Of a DNA stretch of 33,423 nucleotides, positions 21,672 through 32,626 are shown one piece after another. Numbering within the stretch: position 1 is the first letter of the stretch; each line of letters opens with the position of its first letter. Source of the DNA: Tetrahymena elliotti 4EA (lineage: Eukaryota > Ciliophora > Oligohymenophorea > Hymenostomatida > Tetrahymenidae); the NCBI GenBank assembly GCA_000231825.2, contig JH720305.1, positions 285,896-319,318 on the forward strand. Reading direction: 5' to 3'. The notes below the pieces were generated by a model. That model saw nothing but the letters and a program-made list of their open reading frames with translations. It did not search any database and was not told where the DNA came from. The position numbers were made by a program, and so were the translations under genes.

Positions 21672-22278
21672 CACATCTAACATATTAGCTATATTCAGAG
21701 AAAAGTTTTTTAGTTACAGTATTTAATTTATCTGAATAGATTCCTGAGAATCAATTGATGGGTGAATACTTCGACCTGAAGAATAAATAGAATAATAAGA
21801 TTAATTGGATGAATTCTAAAGATCATTTCTATTTTATCTATGGTATTTAATAATTGACAATAAAATACTTACTTATCACTTCACAAGAAAAAAATAAATT
21901 CTTCATGTATTTTTCTACTCCATTAAATCAGATGGATATTATCTAAAAATTAAATCAATATAATCATTGACCATAATTTTTGATGCTTTCAATTAATAGG
22001 AATAATTTATGAAGTACCTACCATAGGCCAAATAGAGATTAAGGCTAATGTAGAATTTAATAAATAGGAAGATAAAAATGATAAGATAGAAAAGGTCAAA
22101 TTTACAGCCACATAAAATTTAAAAATACTTTAATGATTAGCTAAGAAGTGATAGTGGTACTATAAAATTAATAAAGAAGATACCATTAATTGTGGAGGAA
22201 AAGATACAATAATATTTTTTAAGATAAAGAATTATCTCTGAATAAATAATGACTGATAATTGGTGTTAAAAAAATTGA
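21672..22278 (+). other. Probable out-of-frame 3' continuation of the WD40 gene
   Basis: Past TGA 21669, reading one base on gives DTSNILAIFREKFFSYSI. A second +1 at TGA 21733 gives EQIPENQLMGEYFDLKNK and then FYFIYG, joined across a 157-nt GT...AG intron (21843-21999) to IIYEVPTIGQIEIKANVEF and KVKFTATQNLKIL. A third +1 at TGA 22134 gives SDSGTIKLIKK, a WD40-like strand, ending at TGA 22276-22278. The WD-like texture, the phase-consistent intron and the same direction of every shift suggest these are the last blades of the preceding gene. An alternative is an unrelated decayed copy. Confidence 0.42.
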
Positions 22279-22335
22279 ATGACTTTTGTATAGATTCTGT
22301 AAAAGAAATAAATATAATATATATCATTTGAATAC

Positions 22336-22425
22336 AGAGAATGTAACACCCACCATTAATTGTTACCCCGAATTAACCATAAGGTTAATTCGGGGTAACA
22401 ATTAATGGTGGGTGTTACATTCTCT
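22336..22425. mobile_element. Perfect 90-bp palindrome flanked by a 6-bp duplication (MITE-like)
   Basis: Two 43-bp arms (22336-22378 and 22383-22425) are perfect inverted complements around a 4-nt ATAA loop. The arms begin AGAGAATGTAAC and are about 40% GC, well above the surroundings. GAATAC occurs directly on both sides (22330-22335, 22426-22431), as expected of a target-site duplication. No ORF is inside. This fits a foldback or MITE-type insertion just after the WD40 gene. The transcript would form a very stable hairpin. Confidence 0.7.
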
Positions 22426-22431
22426 GAATAC

Positions 22432-25155
22432 CTTTGTATTTTAATATATTTTATATTTCTTTTTCAATTCTAAGTGATTTTTGTCATTAGTTGATTTTAC
22501 TTAATAATTAAAACTAATAAATTCTAAAAGTAATTTCAACCATAAATTATATTCACCTAAAAATACCACAAAATAATATATTACTGTCACCAGTTATTGA
22601 TTTTAATCATTCTTCCGCAAAGTATTCCAAAAAAAAAAAATTTATTTTTTTTGTTTTTGCAAAATCAGCAAAGTATTTTAAATCATAAAGAGTAAAATTT
22701 ATTGCTTATTTATTTCATCTTATTATATTTCCTAATTTACATTTAGCTTTTATTGAATTTCTATTTATTTAAAACAAGTCTAACCCCTTCAACAAAAAAT
22801 CTATTTCAACCTTACAAATTGTATTATTATTATTATTATAAGCAAATCAAAATTTATCTCAAAAGAAAGTTGAGTCTAACTTTCAAAAAAAAAATACTTG
22901 AAAAAATTATACAATTTTTTTAAGATTACAAAAAAATATTAAGAATTTTGTTCCTTCCCATATTTTTATTATCTATCAATCTTATTCAAATTTTTCTTCA
23001 ATTTTAGATTATTTTGTTTTTTTCTCTTAGAATAATCTTTTATTTATAATTTTCTAAATTAAAGAAAGAACCAAAATATTCCAAAAGATAATAGAAATAT
23101 CAAAATAATTATGAGTTCATTTTGCTTGTATATGTTTCTATAGAAGAATAGTAATCTTTTTAAAATAACTTCAATGTTGAATCTCAAAGTTTGGTATAAA
23201 ATTGGAGGAACAAAAATAATTAATTACTAAATTAACTTACAAAAAGCAGCTTAATTTTTAAAAAAGCAAATTCAACATCGACTTCTATTTTTGTTTTTTA
23301 AATATTATAAACCGGGTAATTTAAAAAATTAAGATTTTTAAATCATTGATTTATTGATGTTTTATAAATTTATCCAAATTTGATTACATATGACGTTTTT
23401 AACCTAAAGAATATCAAATAAATAATGATCAATTACCACAAAGACAATTCAGCATTTCATAGAATATTTTAATATAGAAAAACAAAATACAAAGAATTCA
23501 AGCTTATTAGCAGCAGTTCTTACTTTTGTGTATAGAAAATTTTTATCTCAAATCAATGGTTTATGAAGAAATATTTAAAAATAAATTGTGTTTATTAAAA
23601 GAAGGCTTTTAATCAAATAAGGTATGAAAATAAATGAATAGCTTACAATCAATCAGTCTAATGACCTATCTATTCAAAATTTAAAAATCTATATCTTTAA
23701 TGAAATAATAAATTAAAAAATATCACCATGTGCTTGATAATAATCCTATTGAAGGATAAAGTATAATACATGAATAAATTATTCACAGGTTTTAAAAGAA
23801 AAATGTGTAAATGATGATATAGAAAAAACTAATTAGATTGTATGAAACAAAAAAAGTATCTTTCAAACTGTTTAATTTTATATAATATAATTTTAAGAAA
23901 GTGATTCATTTTATTTTTATGATTTGCTTTCTTTCAAGTAATAATGATTTAAGGCTTATTTTGGATGGCTTATTTATACATCGAAAGAATAAAGACAAAA
24001 CAAATCAATTTACAAAATCAAATAAATATCCCTTTAAAAAAAATTTCTTTATTTATTTTGCTAAATGGAATTTGTGTAAAAGATAAAAAGTAATACAACT
24101 ACATTTAGAAGATTTTATTATTTAATGAATAGATAATTTAGGTAAGCTGAAAAAGAAAAAAAATAAGCTGATGTAGAATTAACATGTAAATTAAGTAATC
24201 TAAATGATCCGAAGTAAATTTTTATGGTAAAAATACAATTTTATGAACGATGAGAAAAACTCTATCTTTTATAATTCAAATTAATTTAATTTAAATTTGT
24301 GGATACTTTTACACCAAACAAAATATTATTATAAAGAGTTTTTACCAGTGATTTCTTCCCAATTTAAATATTACTATTTCTTCACTCAAATTACAGTGTT
24401 TCAAGCTTTCCAACAGGGAATCTTTAAATTTTTTGTTTATTTATTTATTTTTGACACACTCCAAATAAATGATTTGATTGCTTTCTTGATAAAGCTTTCC
24501 AAAATTATAAATAGACATATTTATAGACATGATTTTGTAATTAAATCTCCCCTTAGTTTGTAATCTTAAAAATGATTGCTACTATTTTGATCAAAAATAC
24601 TAGTGTTGAACTCTTTTTCTCACTATCCTTAATTTATCGATTTAAAGCCAAAAAAGATATTAAATCACCTTTTATATCTTTTTATCTGAAATAACACATG
24701 AATCTGATGCAATATATACTTTTTTTATATCACCAAAATATATTTTTTTTTTATTATTACAAATCCAGAATAAGGTTTCAATGTAAATAATAACCTAAGT
24801 CCTATAAAAAATTCTAAATTATTATAGAATTTAAATTTAAAATGGAATATATTCTAATATTTAGATGAAAATATAAATTTAATACAATTTTCAATAATTA
24901 AACCTCATTAAATCATTTTTAACTATTATAAAAAGCTTTTAAAAATTGGCTACTAATTTATTAAAATTTTCAATAATAGGTATTTATTGTATATATTTGT
25001 AATGTTCAAGTTTAAATATTAATAATCTTTAGTATAATTAAAGATAGATAAATTTGCAACATTATGATCTATTTTAACATATATTGTTTCCAATAATTTT
25101 TATAAACAATTGCCAAAATAAATTAACCAAGATTAAAAAATAAATGTAAACAATT
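22432..25155. other. AT-rich region with no convincing gene
   Basis: Two stop-poor stretches (about 23901-24141 plus strand, about 24297-24563 either strand) look protein-like in more than one frame, including KLRGDLITKSC on the minus strand and LDGLFIHRKNKDK on the plus strand. Three equally plausible frames at 24.3-24.56 kb show that appearance alone is not evidence here. Nothing else is supported. Confidence 0.4.
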
Positions 25156-25159
25156 CATA

Positions 25160-25640
25160 CACTTTTTTTTGGCTATTTTCAATAAAGAATTCTTTATTTA
25201 TTTTTAATGTTTACAAATGAATTAATAAAAGGCTATCATCTGTGACAATTAATTAAATCAATTATTTTACTAGGAATAAAATTCATAAGATCTTCAAAAA
25301 ATTTTAAATTAAAATTATCTTCATGTTTTTTCTATTCAAAAAACTTTAAAAAGTATGATGATTCATTCAATAAATGTTGTAGTATGTAAATGATCTTAGA
25401 AAAAGAAAATATTAAAATTAAAGCCAAACACTTTTTTTGTGCAATAATCAATAAAGAATTCTTGAAATTATTTTTTAATTATTTAAAGTGAATTTATAAA
25501 AGGCTATCATTTCTGACAATTAATTTAATTAATTACTCTACTTTGAATAAAGTTCTTAAGATGTTAAAAATATTTTAAATTAAGAAGAATTTTTTTTCTA
25601 TTCAAAAGCACTTTTAAAAGTTTCATGATTGAATAAGAAA
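25160..25640. repeat. Diverged tandem duplication, ~271-bp unit, two copies
   Basis: Matching landmarks appear in the same order at a spacing of about 271 bp: ACTTTTTTT (25160, 25430), CAATAAAGAATTCTT, GGCTATCAT (25231, 25502), TGACAATTAATT, then TTTTTTCTATTCAAAA (about 25328, 25600). The copies differ by many substitutions and small indels. No coding frame is shared. Confidence 0.75.
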
Positions 25641-25803
25641 TTATATTATGTTTATAAATATTATTGAAAGAAATCTAAAAAAAATAGATTTTATCAAAAT
25701 TTAGAAGGATAAAAGGATAATTTAAAACTAATTTGTATTTATATTGCTAAAAATTATAAATGCATAAATAAATTTAATCAGAAATAAATATTTTTCAATT
25801 TTT

Positions 25804-28174
25804 TCATTCTTCATATTGATAATTTTTAGTAAGTGAACTATTTAGGTAAGAACGAGAATCATTTAGATCACCTTTTTATTTATCATTTGCCCCATCATGT
25901 CCAAACGAATCAGTCCGTTTAAGTTATTTAATTTATGCTTTTAATTTGAAATTCTCTGCATTTAATTTATTTACAAGTTTTAATATTCTTTCATATATTT
26001 TATCTGGGTCAAATTTCTCATTTACATACTCAGGTAAGTACCTTTATTTAATTATAAATAATTTTAATTAGTCATTATAGAATTATAATTTTCAAATTAT
26101 TATTCTGTTTTGTTGTTTTGTAATTACACTTCATAAGTTATTTTTTTAAGCTCAAAATTTTTTAATTTAGACTTAATTTCTGTCTGAAAAAATATGAAAA
26201 TAATTTAAGAAAAATAAAACCAGATTAAAATTATTACTTTCTTTGCAATAAATTTGCAGAAACAATAATTTTTCTTAAATATTCTTGAAGTTTATCAGGA
26301 GTTGATATCTTAATCTCTTTTTCCATAATATCTAAAATCTCCATAGGATCTTTAATATTAGCCTTTGGTCCATTGTCATCTTTCTTTTCTAAAGGATAAA
26401 CCTAATTAATAATTAATGCTATTATTTAAATTATCATTTCTTTTTAAATGTTTTATTTTTATCTGAAACTAATAATTTATATTTTTCTAGATCCATCAAT
26501 GCATATTGATAAATTAGAGGCCATAAAAACTTTAATAATATTTTTTAAGTGAATAACGAATCATAAAATAATTAATTTCTCTTATGCAGATATTTCATTT
26601 AAAGTATGTCCTTCTATTTTTTGTTAATTGTTTACTATCAACCAAGCTAATTAATAACCAAATCAATAAAAATGAATAGTTTCTTTGTCTAAAATATCTT
26701 TATTATCCTAAAAGTAAAATAAAATATTTAAGAATAAAAAATACCTTAATTTATGAATTCCAATCAATGAAAATCTTTTATATTTTTTTGTATAAGAGCA
26801 TATAATTTTGTTTGTACTCTTCTGCATCTTTAATTTCAATTTCTTTTTCTTTAAGCTTTTCCAAATACATTTTCATTTACTTTTCTCTGTTTATATCTTT
26901 GAGCATCAATTCATCAGCTTATCTGTCAAAGGTTTATTTAATTTTTTATTTTTCTTCATCAATAGCATGCTTTTAATCTTCTAATTCTGCTATTTTTTTG
27001 GTCAATTCAAGACACAAGTTTTCTAGCTTTTCATATTTAAAAATAAGCTGTTTAGCATCTAAATCTGGAAATTTAGAGTTCAATAGTTTATATTATGGAA
27101 TAAAGCCTTCTAATTCACAAGAGTTTTTTTTTAGCTTATCAAAATCAATATTGATCTATCCTATATCCTTGACTAGACATGAATTTTTCCAGTTTTAATT
27201 TTCATTTTATGTCTACAACTCTACAATATTATCTTTTAATTTTTCTAAATCTCTTCTCAAAACTTCATTTTCTCTCACTAACTTTTCTACTTCACTGTTC
27301 ATTTCTGTTGACTTTAGAATATTAAATAGAAAACATTCAAACTCATATTAGAAATAAATAAAAATTTAAAAGATATAGAAAAAATGAATACAGCTTTTTG
27401 GATTTCAGATAATGCTCCTTCAATAATCTTTTGCTTGACTGTTTAACTGAGCATTTCATTTAAACTTTTAATAGCTCTATCCTTAATTTCTTAAATTGCT
27501 TTTCTTCTTGGATGCATTGTAGCCTATTCCTAAGAGCTTTTAACTAGATTTCCTATAATTTTTTCAGGCTAAAAATTCTTTTAGCGTTCATTTAAATCTT
27601 TCTTAAGTTTTGCTGAAGTGTTTTTACTCTAATAAATTTCCTATATTGTTCTTTATTGCTCTTAGCTTTTTGGCTCCAATTTAGTATACAAGTAATTACC
27701 TTTTTTATCAAACACCATTCTATGATACTTTCTCTTAAATTCTTCATATTCTTCTTAAGAAATCTTAACTTCTTTTTCAATTAAATCTTCAAATGCATAT
27801 TCTGCTAATTCATTATTTACTCTAATATTATTTGGAGCTCCTTTCTTCAAAGATGAATTGAGTTAGGTGTTTTACTAAGATATTTATTATAATGCTGATG
27901 GACTTTTCTAATTTCTAAGCTAATTCTATAGTGGAGAAGATAACAATTCTGAAAAGTAACTTTTTTAATCATCCTATTATTTCATTTTTAGCATTGATTT
28001 AGGACTTAAGCTTGTCACATTTGGATATTTTTCTCTCAATATTTTTTGCTGCTAACTAACAGGGAATAGTAAACTTTATCCCCCACCTGCAAGAGCTGTT
28101 TAAGGCCTTGTTGATATAGATAAATTCTTAACACTTGCTGATAAAAGTGGTCTATTTTTCTAATTGCTACTCAT
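25804..28174 (-). CDS. Multi-exon coiled-coil protein (~700 aa), function unknown
   Basis: ATG at 28172-28174. Exon 1 28174-27392 (261 codons), intron 27391-27312, exon 2 27311-26745 (189 codons), intron 26744-26708 (37 nt), exon 3 from 26707; last exon 26041-25804 after an 86-nt intron (26042-26127) that joins to read ITYEVYLPEYVNEKFDPD. The N-terminus is Ser/Gln-rich (MSSNQKNRPLLSASVKNLS). Residues ~115-450 are charged heptad-rich coiled coil (e.g. TEMNSEVEKLVRENEVLRRD), and the C-terminus has another short coiled coil. Between 26707 and about 26400 the frame is disturbed: TGAs at 26663-26665 and 26561-26563, with ALMDLEKYKLLVSDKNK in the +1 frame afterwards; a further exon reads VYPLEKKDDNGPKANIK. 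The exon ends near 26180 are approximate. Probably structural, perhaps cytoskeletal; the family is not recognised. Confidence 0.7.
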
Positions 28175-28602
28175 TCTTAAAATTTTATAATTATTTCTTT
28201 AATTAAGAAACTGATTTTTATAAAATTAATATCAAATTCTTTACTGAATTAAGCGCTCACTAACTCTCATCAAGTCAGCAAAAAATAAACTAAAATCTTT
28301 AAAACAAAACTCTTTATTCAAATAACTTGAAAAAACAAAAGTAGAAATTAAATTATTTTTTCTTTTAAAATAAAGTTTTACTTTTTTATTTGATAAAGAG
28401 AATAAAATTTCTTTTTATAATTTTGCTCATTGTTAACTTAATTGTAATTTCAATAAAACAAAATACTACTAGATTAAGAAGGCTAATTAGAATTATTAAC
28501 TTCAATTCATCTGAGCAATTATAAAAATTGGATTAAACAAAAGAATTATTTATTAATTAATAAATTATTTGTTAAATATTTCATTTAAAAAAAATTAAAG
28601 AA

Positions 28603-29151
28603 ATGGGAAAATCATAGGTTTAAAATTCATATTCCACATAGCCTTCAGAACCAAATAAAAAGGAATACACTGATTTCGATGATATGAAAAGTATCTTTTA
28701 ATATACTCATAGACGTATGGGATTAGGCTATTCTGAAGAGTAAAAAAATTATTGATTAATAAGTAGACTTAATCAACAATGAAAATTTTATAATAGGTAA
28801 TTTGGAGAAAATGCAGGCGTTGTTAAAGGAATAACTAAAAAGTAGTTAGTGGGAGCTGATTTTGATACAAAGAAGAAAAAAGAATTGGAAAAAAAGAAAA
28901 AAGAAAAGGAATTAAAAAGTCAAATGATTGGAAAATAAAATAAAGATTAAGGTGATGATGAAACCAATTAAAATGATTAAAAAAGTGAATAAAAAAGTGC
29001 ATAAACTAAATAAAATGTTGATGATGATAATGATGATCAAAAAGAATCAAAAACTAAGTTGATTCCTTCCAAAGATAAAAAAAGAAACTTTGAAGTAGAA
29101 ATTAAAACCTCAAAAAAGAAAAATAAATAAAAGACATTCAAAATCATCTGA
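28603..29151 (+). CDS. Small lysine-rich hypothetical protein (163 aa)
   Basis: Exon 1 28603-28739, intron 28740-28796 (57 nt, GTAAAA...AATAG), exon 2 28797 to TGA 29149-29151. The join reads RRMGLGYSEEQFGENAGVV, a Gly-containing conserved-looking stretch, followed by KKKKELEKKKKEKE and an acidic/Lys-rich tail ending KKKNKQKTFKII. The intron is a multiple of three and contains two in-frame TGAs, so retention would truncate the protein at about 50 residues. The highly charged C-terminus is like small nuclear or nucleolar proteins. The MGLGY segment faintly recalls G-patch proteins but lacks enough Gly positions to claim it. It is transcribed divergently from the coiled-coil gene, with starts only about 430 bp apart, so the two may share a promoter region. 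Confidence 0.68.
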
Positions 29152-29683
29152 TTTAAGCTTAATTTAACTTGTGTATAAAACTATCTCAAAAATTAATTAA
29201 AATTACAAATGTTTAAAATACTACAATATAATTAATTTATCATTATTTCCATCATGCAAGACCTTTTTAAAAATAATTTAATTTCCAACATAATTGTGGA
29301 TCTTAGTCAATCATTAATCTACTTAAATTTTTTGATTATTATATCATAAGATATTTTATTGTAAATATCTTATTTTAAATAAATTGTATCTACTTTTGTA
29401 TAATCTCTCTATCTATTGCTTAATTATAATTAGAAACAATTAAAATATTACAAAAAAAATTTATGTGTATCTTTAACATTCAAAAGATTATAAAAACTTT
29501 TTATTATTTATTATGTTCTTAGTAAATCAATAATCAAAAATAATTGTAATTCTTAATAAAGAATAACTGTAAATACATTTTATTTCTGTAAATAATACAT
29601 TAATATGAGAAACTATAGAAATTTTAAAAACAGCTTACTTACATAAAAAATAGAATTAATTCTGAGCTGATAATTCTATTGTA
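29152..29683. other. Intergenic, no gene seen
   Basis: AT-rich spacer with no periodic coding signal or splice-bounded frame. Confidence 0.45.
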
Positions 29684-29966
29684 ATGAACTTAACTGACTA
29701 CTTTTAGCTTTTCGAATAATATAATATAGAATGTATTGCCAATTAACATGATATTTGTAAAATATGATGAAGAATTCTCTAGAGCGAAGCTAGAAACATT
29801 GAGTTCTATGATGTAAAAGAATCTAGGGATTAAAGATGATTAAAGTTTGCAATATTTTTTAGAAAAAACTAAATTAGAAATTGAGACAAAAACTTCAATC
29901 ACCCATGACAATCTATTTATAGGTTTACTTTTTTACTAAAGAAATGTAGATAAAAATAATATATGA
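29684..29966 (+). pseudogene. Gene start with +1 frame change, or broken exon
   Basis: ATG 29684 opens MNLTDYFQLFEQYNIECIAN and ends at TGA 29765-29767 after ATA. The frame one base on reads DEEFSRAKLETLSS and LEKTKLEIETKTSI, with strong G at codon position 1, up to about 29925, where ATAG-GTTTAC could be a donor; if not spliced it stops at TGA 29964-29966. Local GC is higher than in the flanks. The family is unknown. It is either a first exon with one extra base or a decayed exon. Confidence 0.4.
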
Positions 29967-30924
29967 AATTTTCAAAAATGCAAAAAAATTTATTTTTTAT
30001 CTGATTTTAAATTATTGCTTTATAAAGATTTTAAAAATAATCCATTTTTTTTATGAAATTTAAAATAATAATTATTGCAAAGAAATTTTTCAAAATATCT
30101 TTCTCTTTTATAAAAGAAATTGTAATTAATTATACGTATATGTATCAATTAGTTCTAAAATAAATTGATTGTTTAATTTTTAACTTGATGTTTTTAAAAT
30201 TATAAATATATCCCTTCCAAAAAAATAGTGATCCCAAATCACTAGATTTTTGATTGAGATTTGGCTATATAATGACTTTAAAATGTTGTTACCATTTTAA
30301 ATTGGAAGCAAAATTAAATATTTAAATATTGGGAGAAGAAATTAATAAATCAACAGTAGATCTTTTTGATTTTTATCTAAAATTTGTAAAATATTTAATT
30401 AAAAAAAATAAAAAAACAAATTTTATTCAAATTTGATTCTGAGAGTATTTTCGTAGCTGGCAATTTAGTGAGAAATAAAAGAAATTCGTTAAATCATGAA
30501 AACTTCAACAAATATATAAAATTTGGCATGTTTTTAAGTAAAAGATAAAAATATTAATTGATTTAAGTATAAAATCCTCTTTTCATTAAGAATTCACTTT
30601 TCACAAAATAGGAAAAATTTTTTGAAGTTTAGCAATTCTAAGTATTTAATTTTTTTTTTGGAGTTAGCTCAAGCTTACTCTAAAGTAATAGTCGAGTTAG
30701 CAAAACATAATTTTTGTCAAGTCAAGTTGAATCTGTTAAAAAATATTTTTATTGAGCTGAGTCTTTTCTAAAAATCTTAACTCTATTCTAGCACTAATTA
30801 CTAACCTTCATGCATTAATTTTATTTTAAACACTGAGACCTCTATCAATTATTATTGTTATATTAATTAATAACATTAAACAAATAAATTAAAAAAAGTA
30901 AATTGAAATAATAGGTAGAGAAGT
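29967..30924. other. AT-rich region left of the transposase remnant
   Basis: No gene seen. It should contain the 5' end of the mariner-type element, but no terminal inverted repeat partner to the right flank was found by eye. Confidence 0.4.
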
Positions 30925-31963
30925 ATGGACTAAGAGAGTAAAAAAGTTGAATATTCAAACTTTTTTGTTGATACTTTACAGAAAAATGATTTCAAAACTA
31001 GTAAAATTTATAATTTACTAACTCAAGCTGATGGTGATATAATATCAAATAGAATAATAAGGTAAATTATTTAAGAATTTAAAGAAAATACTTGATTAAG
31101 ATATGACAGAATAGATGGTAGTATGAGACATAATAAATAAGCTTGTAGAACTAATATTGAAATAGATAGTGAATTCATTGAAAATGATTACCACTTTACT
31201 TGTAAGAAAATATATGACATTACTGGAATATATGAAAGGGCTATGAATAAAATACTAATTTAATACTTAAATAAAATAAGAGTTAGTCGCAAATGGGTTC
31301 CCTAATAATTAAATAATTCTTAAAGTAAAGTAGAAATTATTGTTGCTAATAATTATTAACATCATTTTAGCATAAATCTAGTCAAAAATAAATATTTTTC
31401 CTTCTTTAAATAATTTAAGAGCTTAGGTGAATGATAAAAGTGATAGACCTTAATTGCCAAATAGAAGAATAGAGGACAGAAAGATAATGTGGATGATTGC
31501 ATCTAACTATTCTGGAGATTACTATTATGAGATTTTAGCTTAATTACAGACTTTTAATTCAGAAAAAAAATACATTAGTTTTTTAAATAATTTATTTGAA
31601 CACATATGGAAAAATAGGGTAAAACAAAATCAATTTTATCTTATTATACATGATAATGTATCTTCACATAGATCATAAGCAGTAAAAATTTGGTTAAAAA
31701 ACAAAAAAATCACAATTATTAAATAAACCCCATATTTTTCTGATTTTAACTTATTAGTTTGATTTATTTTTCAGAATTTTGAGAAATTTAGAAAAGTAAT
31801 TGATAATATTAAATTGGAATAATTTGGAATGAAAAAAAAAATTATAATATTCAATAATATGGAAAAATAACCTCCTGATGAATAAACATTTCTTAGATCA
31901 CTAACAGCAATCATTTTTGATTTAGTAAGATTTTCAAACCTCTCTTACATGTAAATATTTTGA
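30925..31963 (+). mobile_element. Degenerate Tc1/mariner-type transposase
   Basis: Reading from ATG 30925, the N-terminal half shows the family's WVP motif (SRKWVPQQL). The catalytic half has IMWMIASNYSGDYY, then LIIHDNVSSHRSQAV (the second catalytic Asp in HDN) and, about 34 residues on, TPYFSDFNLL, where mariners have PYSPDLxPxD carrying the third acidic residue. DDE transposases of this family cut and paste by TIR cleavage at TA. The gene is broken: in-frame TGAs at 31093 and 31760 (the latter where an aromatic residue is usual) and a +1 frame change at TGA 31432, close to where the first catalytic Asp of the TGDE-like motif should be. Length (~345 aa) is normal for the family. TIRs were not found. 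Probably germline-limited in a ciliate, by analogy. Confidence 0.75.
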
Positions 31964-31985
31964 TCTAGAAGCCACATATGTGTGA

Positions 31986-32357
31986 AAAAAAATCTTCAAT
32001 GGCATATCTATTAAAATTAGGGAGATGTTTCCTGACTTTCAAGTTGACCTTAATTTTACTGGAAGAATATTTCTCCAATCCTAATTTGAGATTTTTCAAG
32101 GACGATATTCTCTCCTCAGTTCTAAATTTCCCCTATCTGCAAAAAAAAATATTTTACAGAAGAAGTTCCACATCAGTAAACTATTTGATCATTTTAATAT
32201 TATTTCAGCTTTAATTCTTATAAAGAAAGAATTTTAGAAAGTATAAAGATTAGAAAGATTTCTCTATCCTTTTTGTCTTTTTTTCCATAGAATTGATTTT
32301 AAACCTCAATTGAATGAATATGCTATTTTTTTAGAAATATATAAGATTTAAGCTTGA
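31986..32357 (+). other. Open coding-like frame right of the transposase
   Basis: After TGA 31983 a frame stays open to TGA 32355-32357 (123 codons), reading NGISIKIREMFPDFQVDLN and LNEYAIFLEIYKI. It is GC-richer than its flanks between 32000 and 32130. The standard-code ORF from ATG 31978 overlaps it in another frame and looks less protein-like. Product unknown; it may be an exon without its start. Confidence 0.3.
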
Positions 32358-32626
32358 AAGAAGTTAATTAACACAGGATTAGTGAGAAACAAAAAAACTT
32401 TAAATGTTTAAGAACCAAGATTGAAAAATAAAAATATTTTGAGTGTGAGATTATTAAGAGAGGGAGATAAACCAATCAATTAAACTATTTCTAACGTGCT
32501 GCCTAATAATAAAATCTAGAATAATTTTAATTAAATTTGTACAATTTTCTTGTTAAAACAAGTAATTTTCTAGTAGCAATATTTTTGTATATTTTCCACA
32601 GATTTAGTTATTACGCTTAACTAGAA

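Noticed and set aside
24297..24563. 88-aa stop-free ORF on the plus strand
   Set aside because: All three minus frames of the same stretch look equally protein-like, so appearance gives no support to any one.
28740..28796. TGA as a tryptophan codon (two in-frame TGAs with plausible Trp context)
   Set aside because: A GT...AG intron removes both, and every intact gene in the window ends at TGA.
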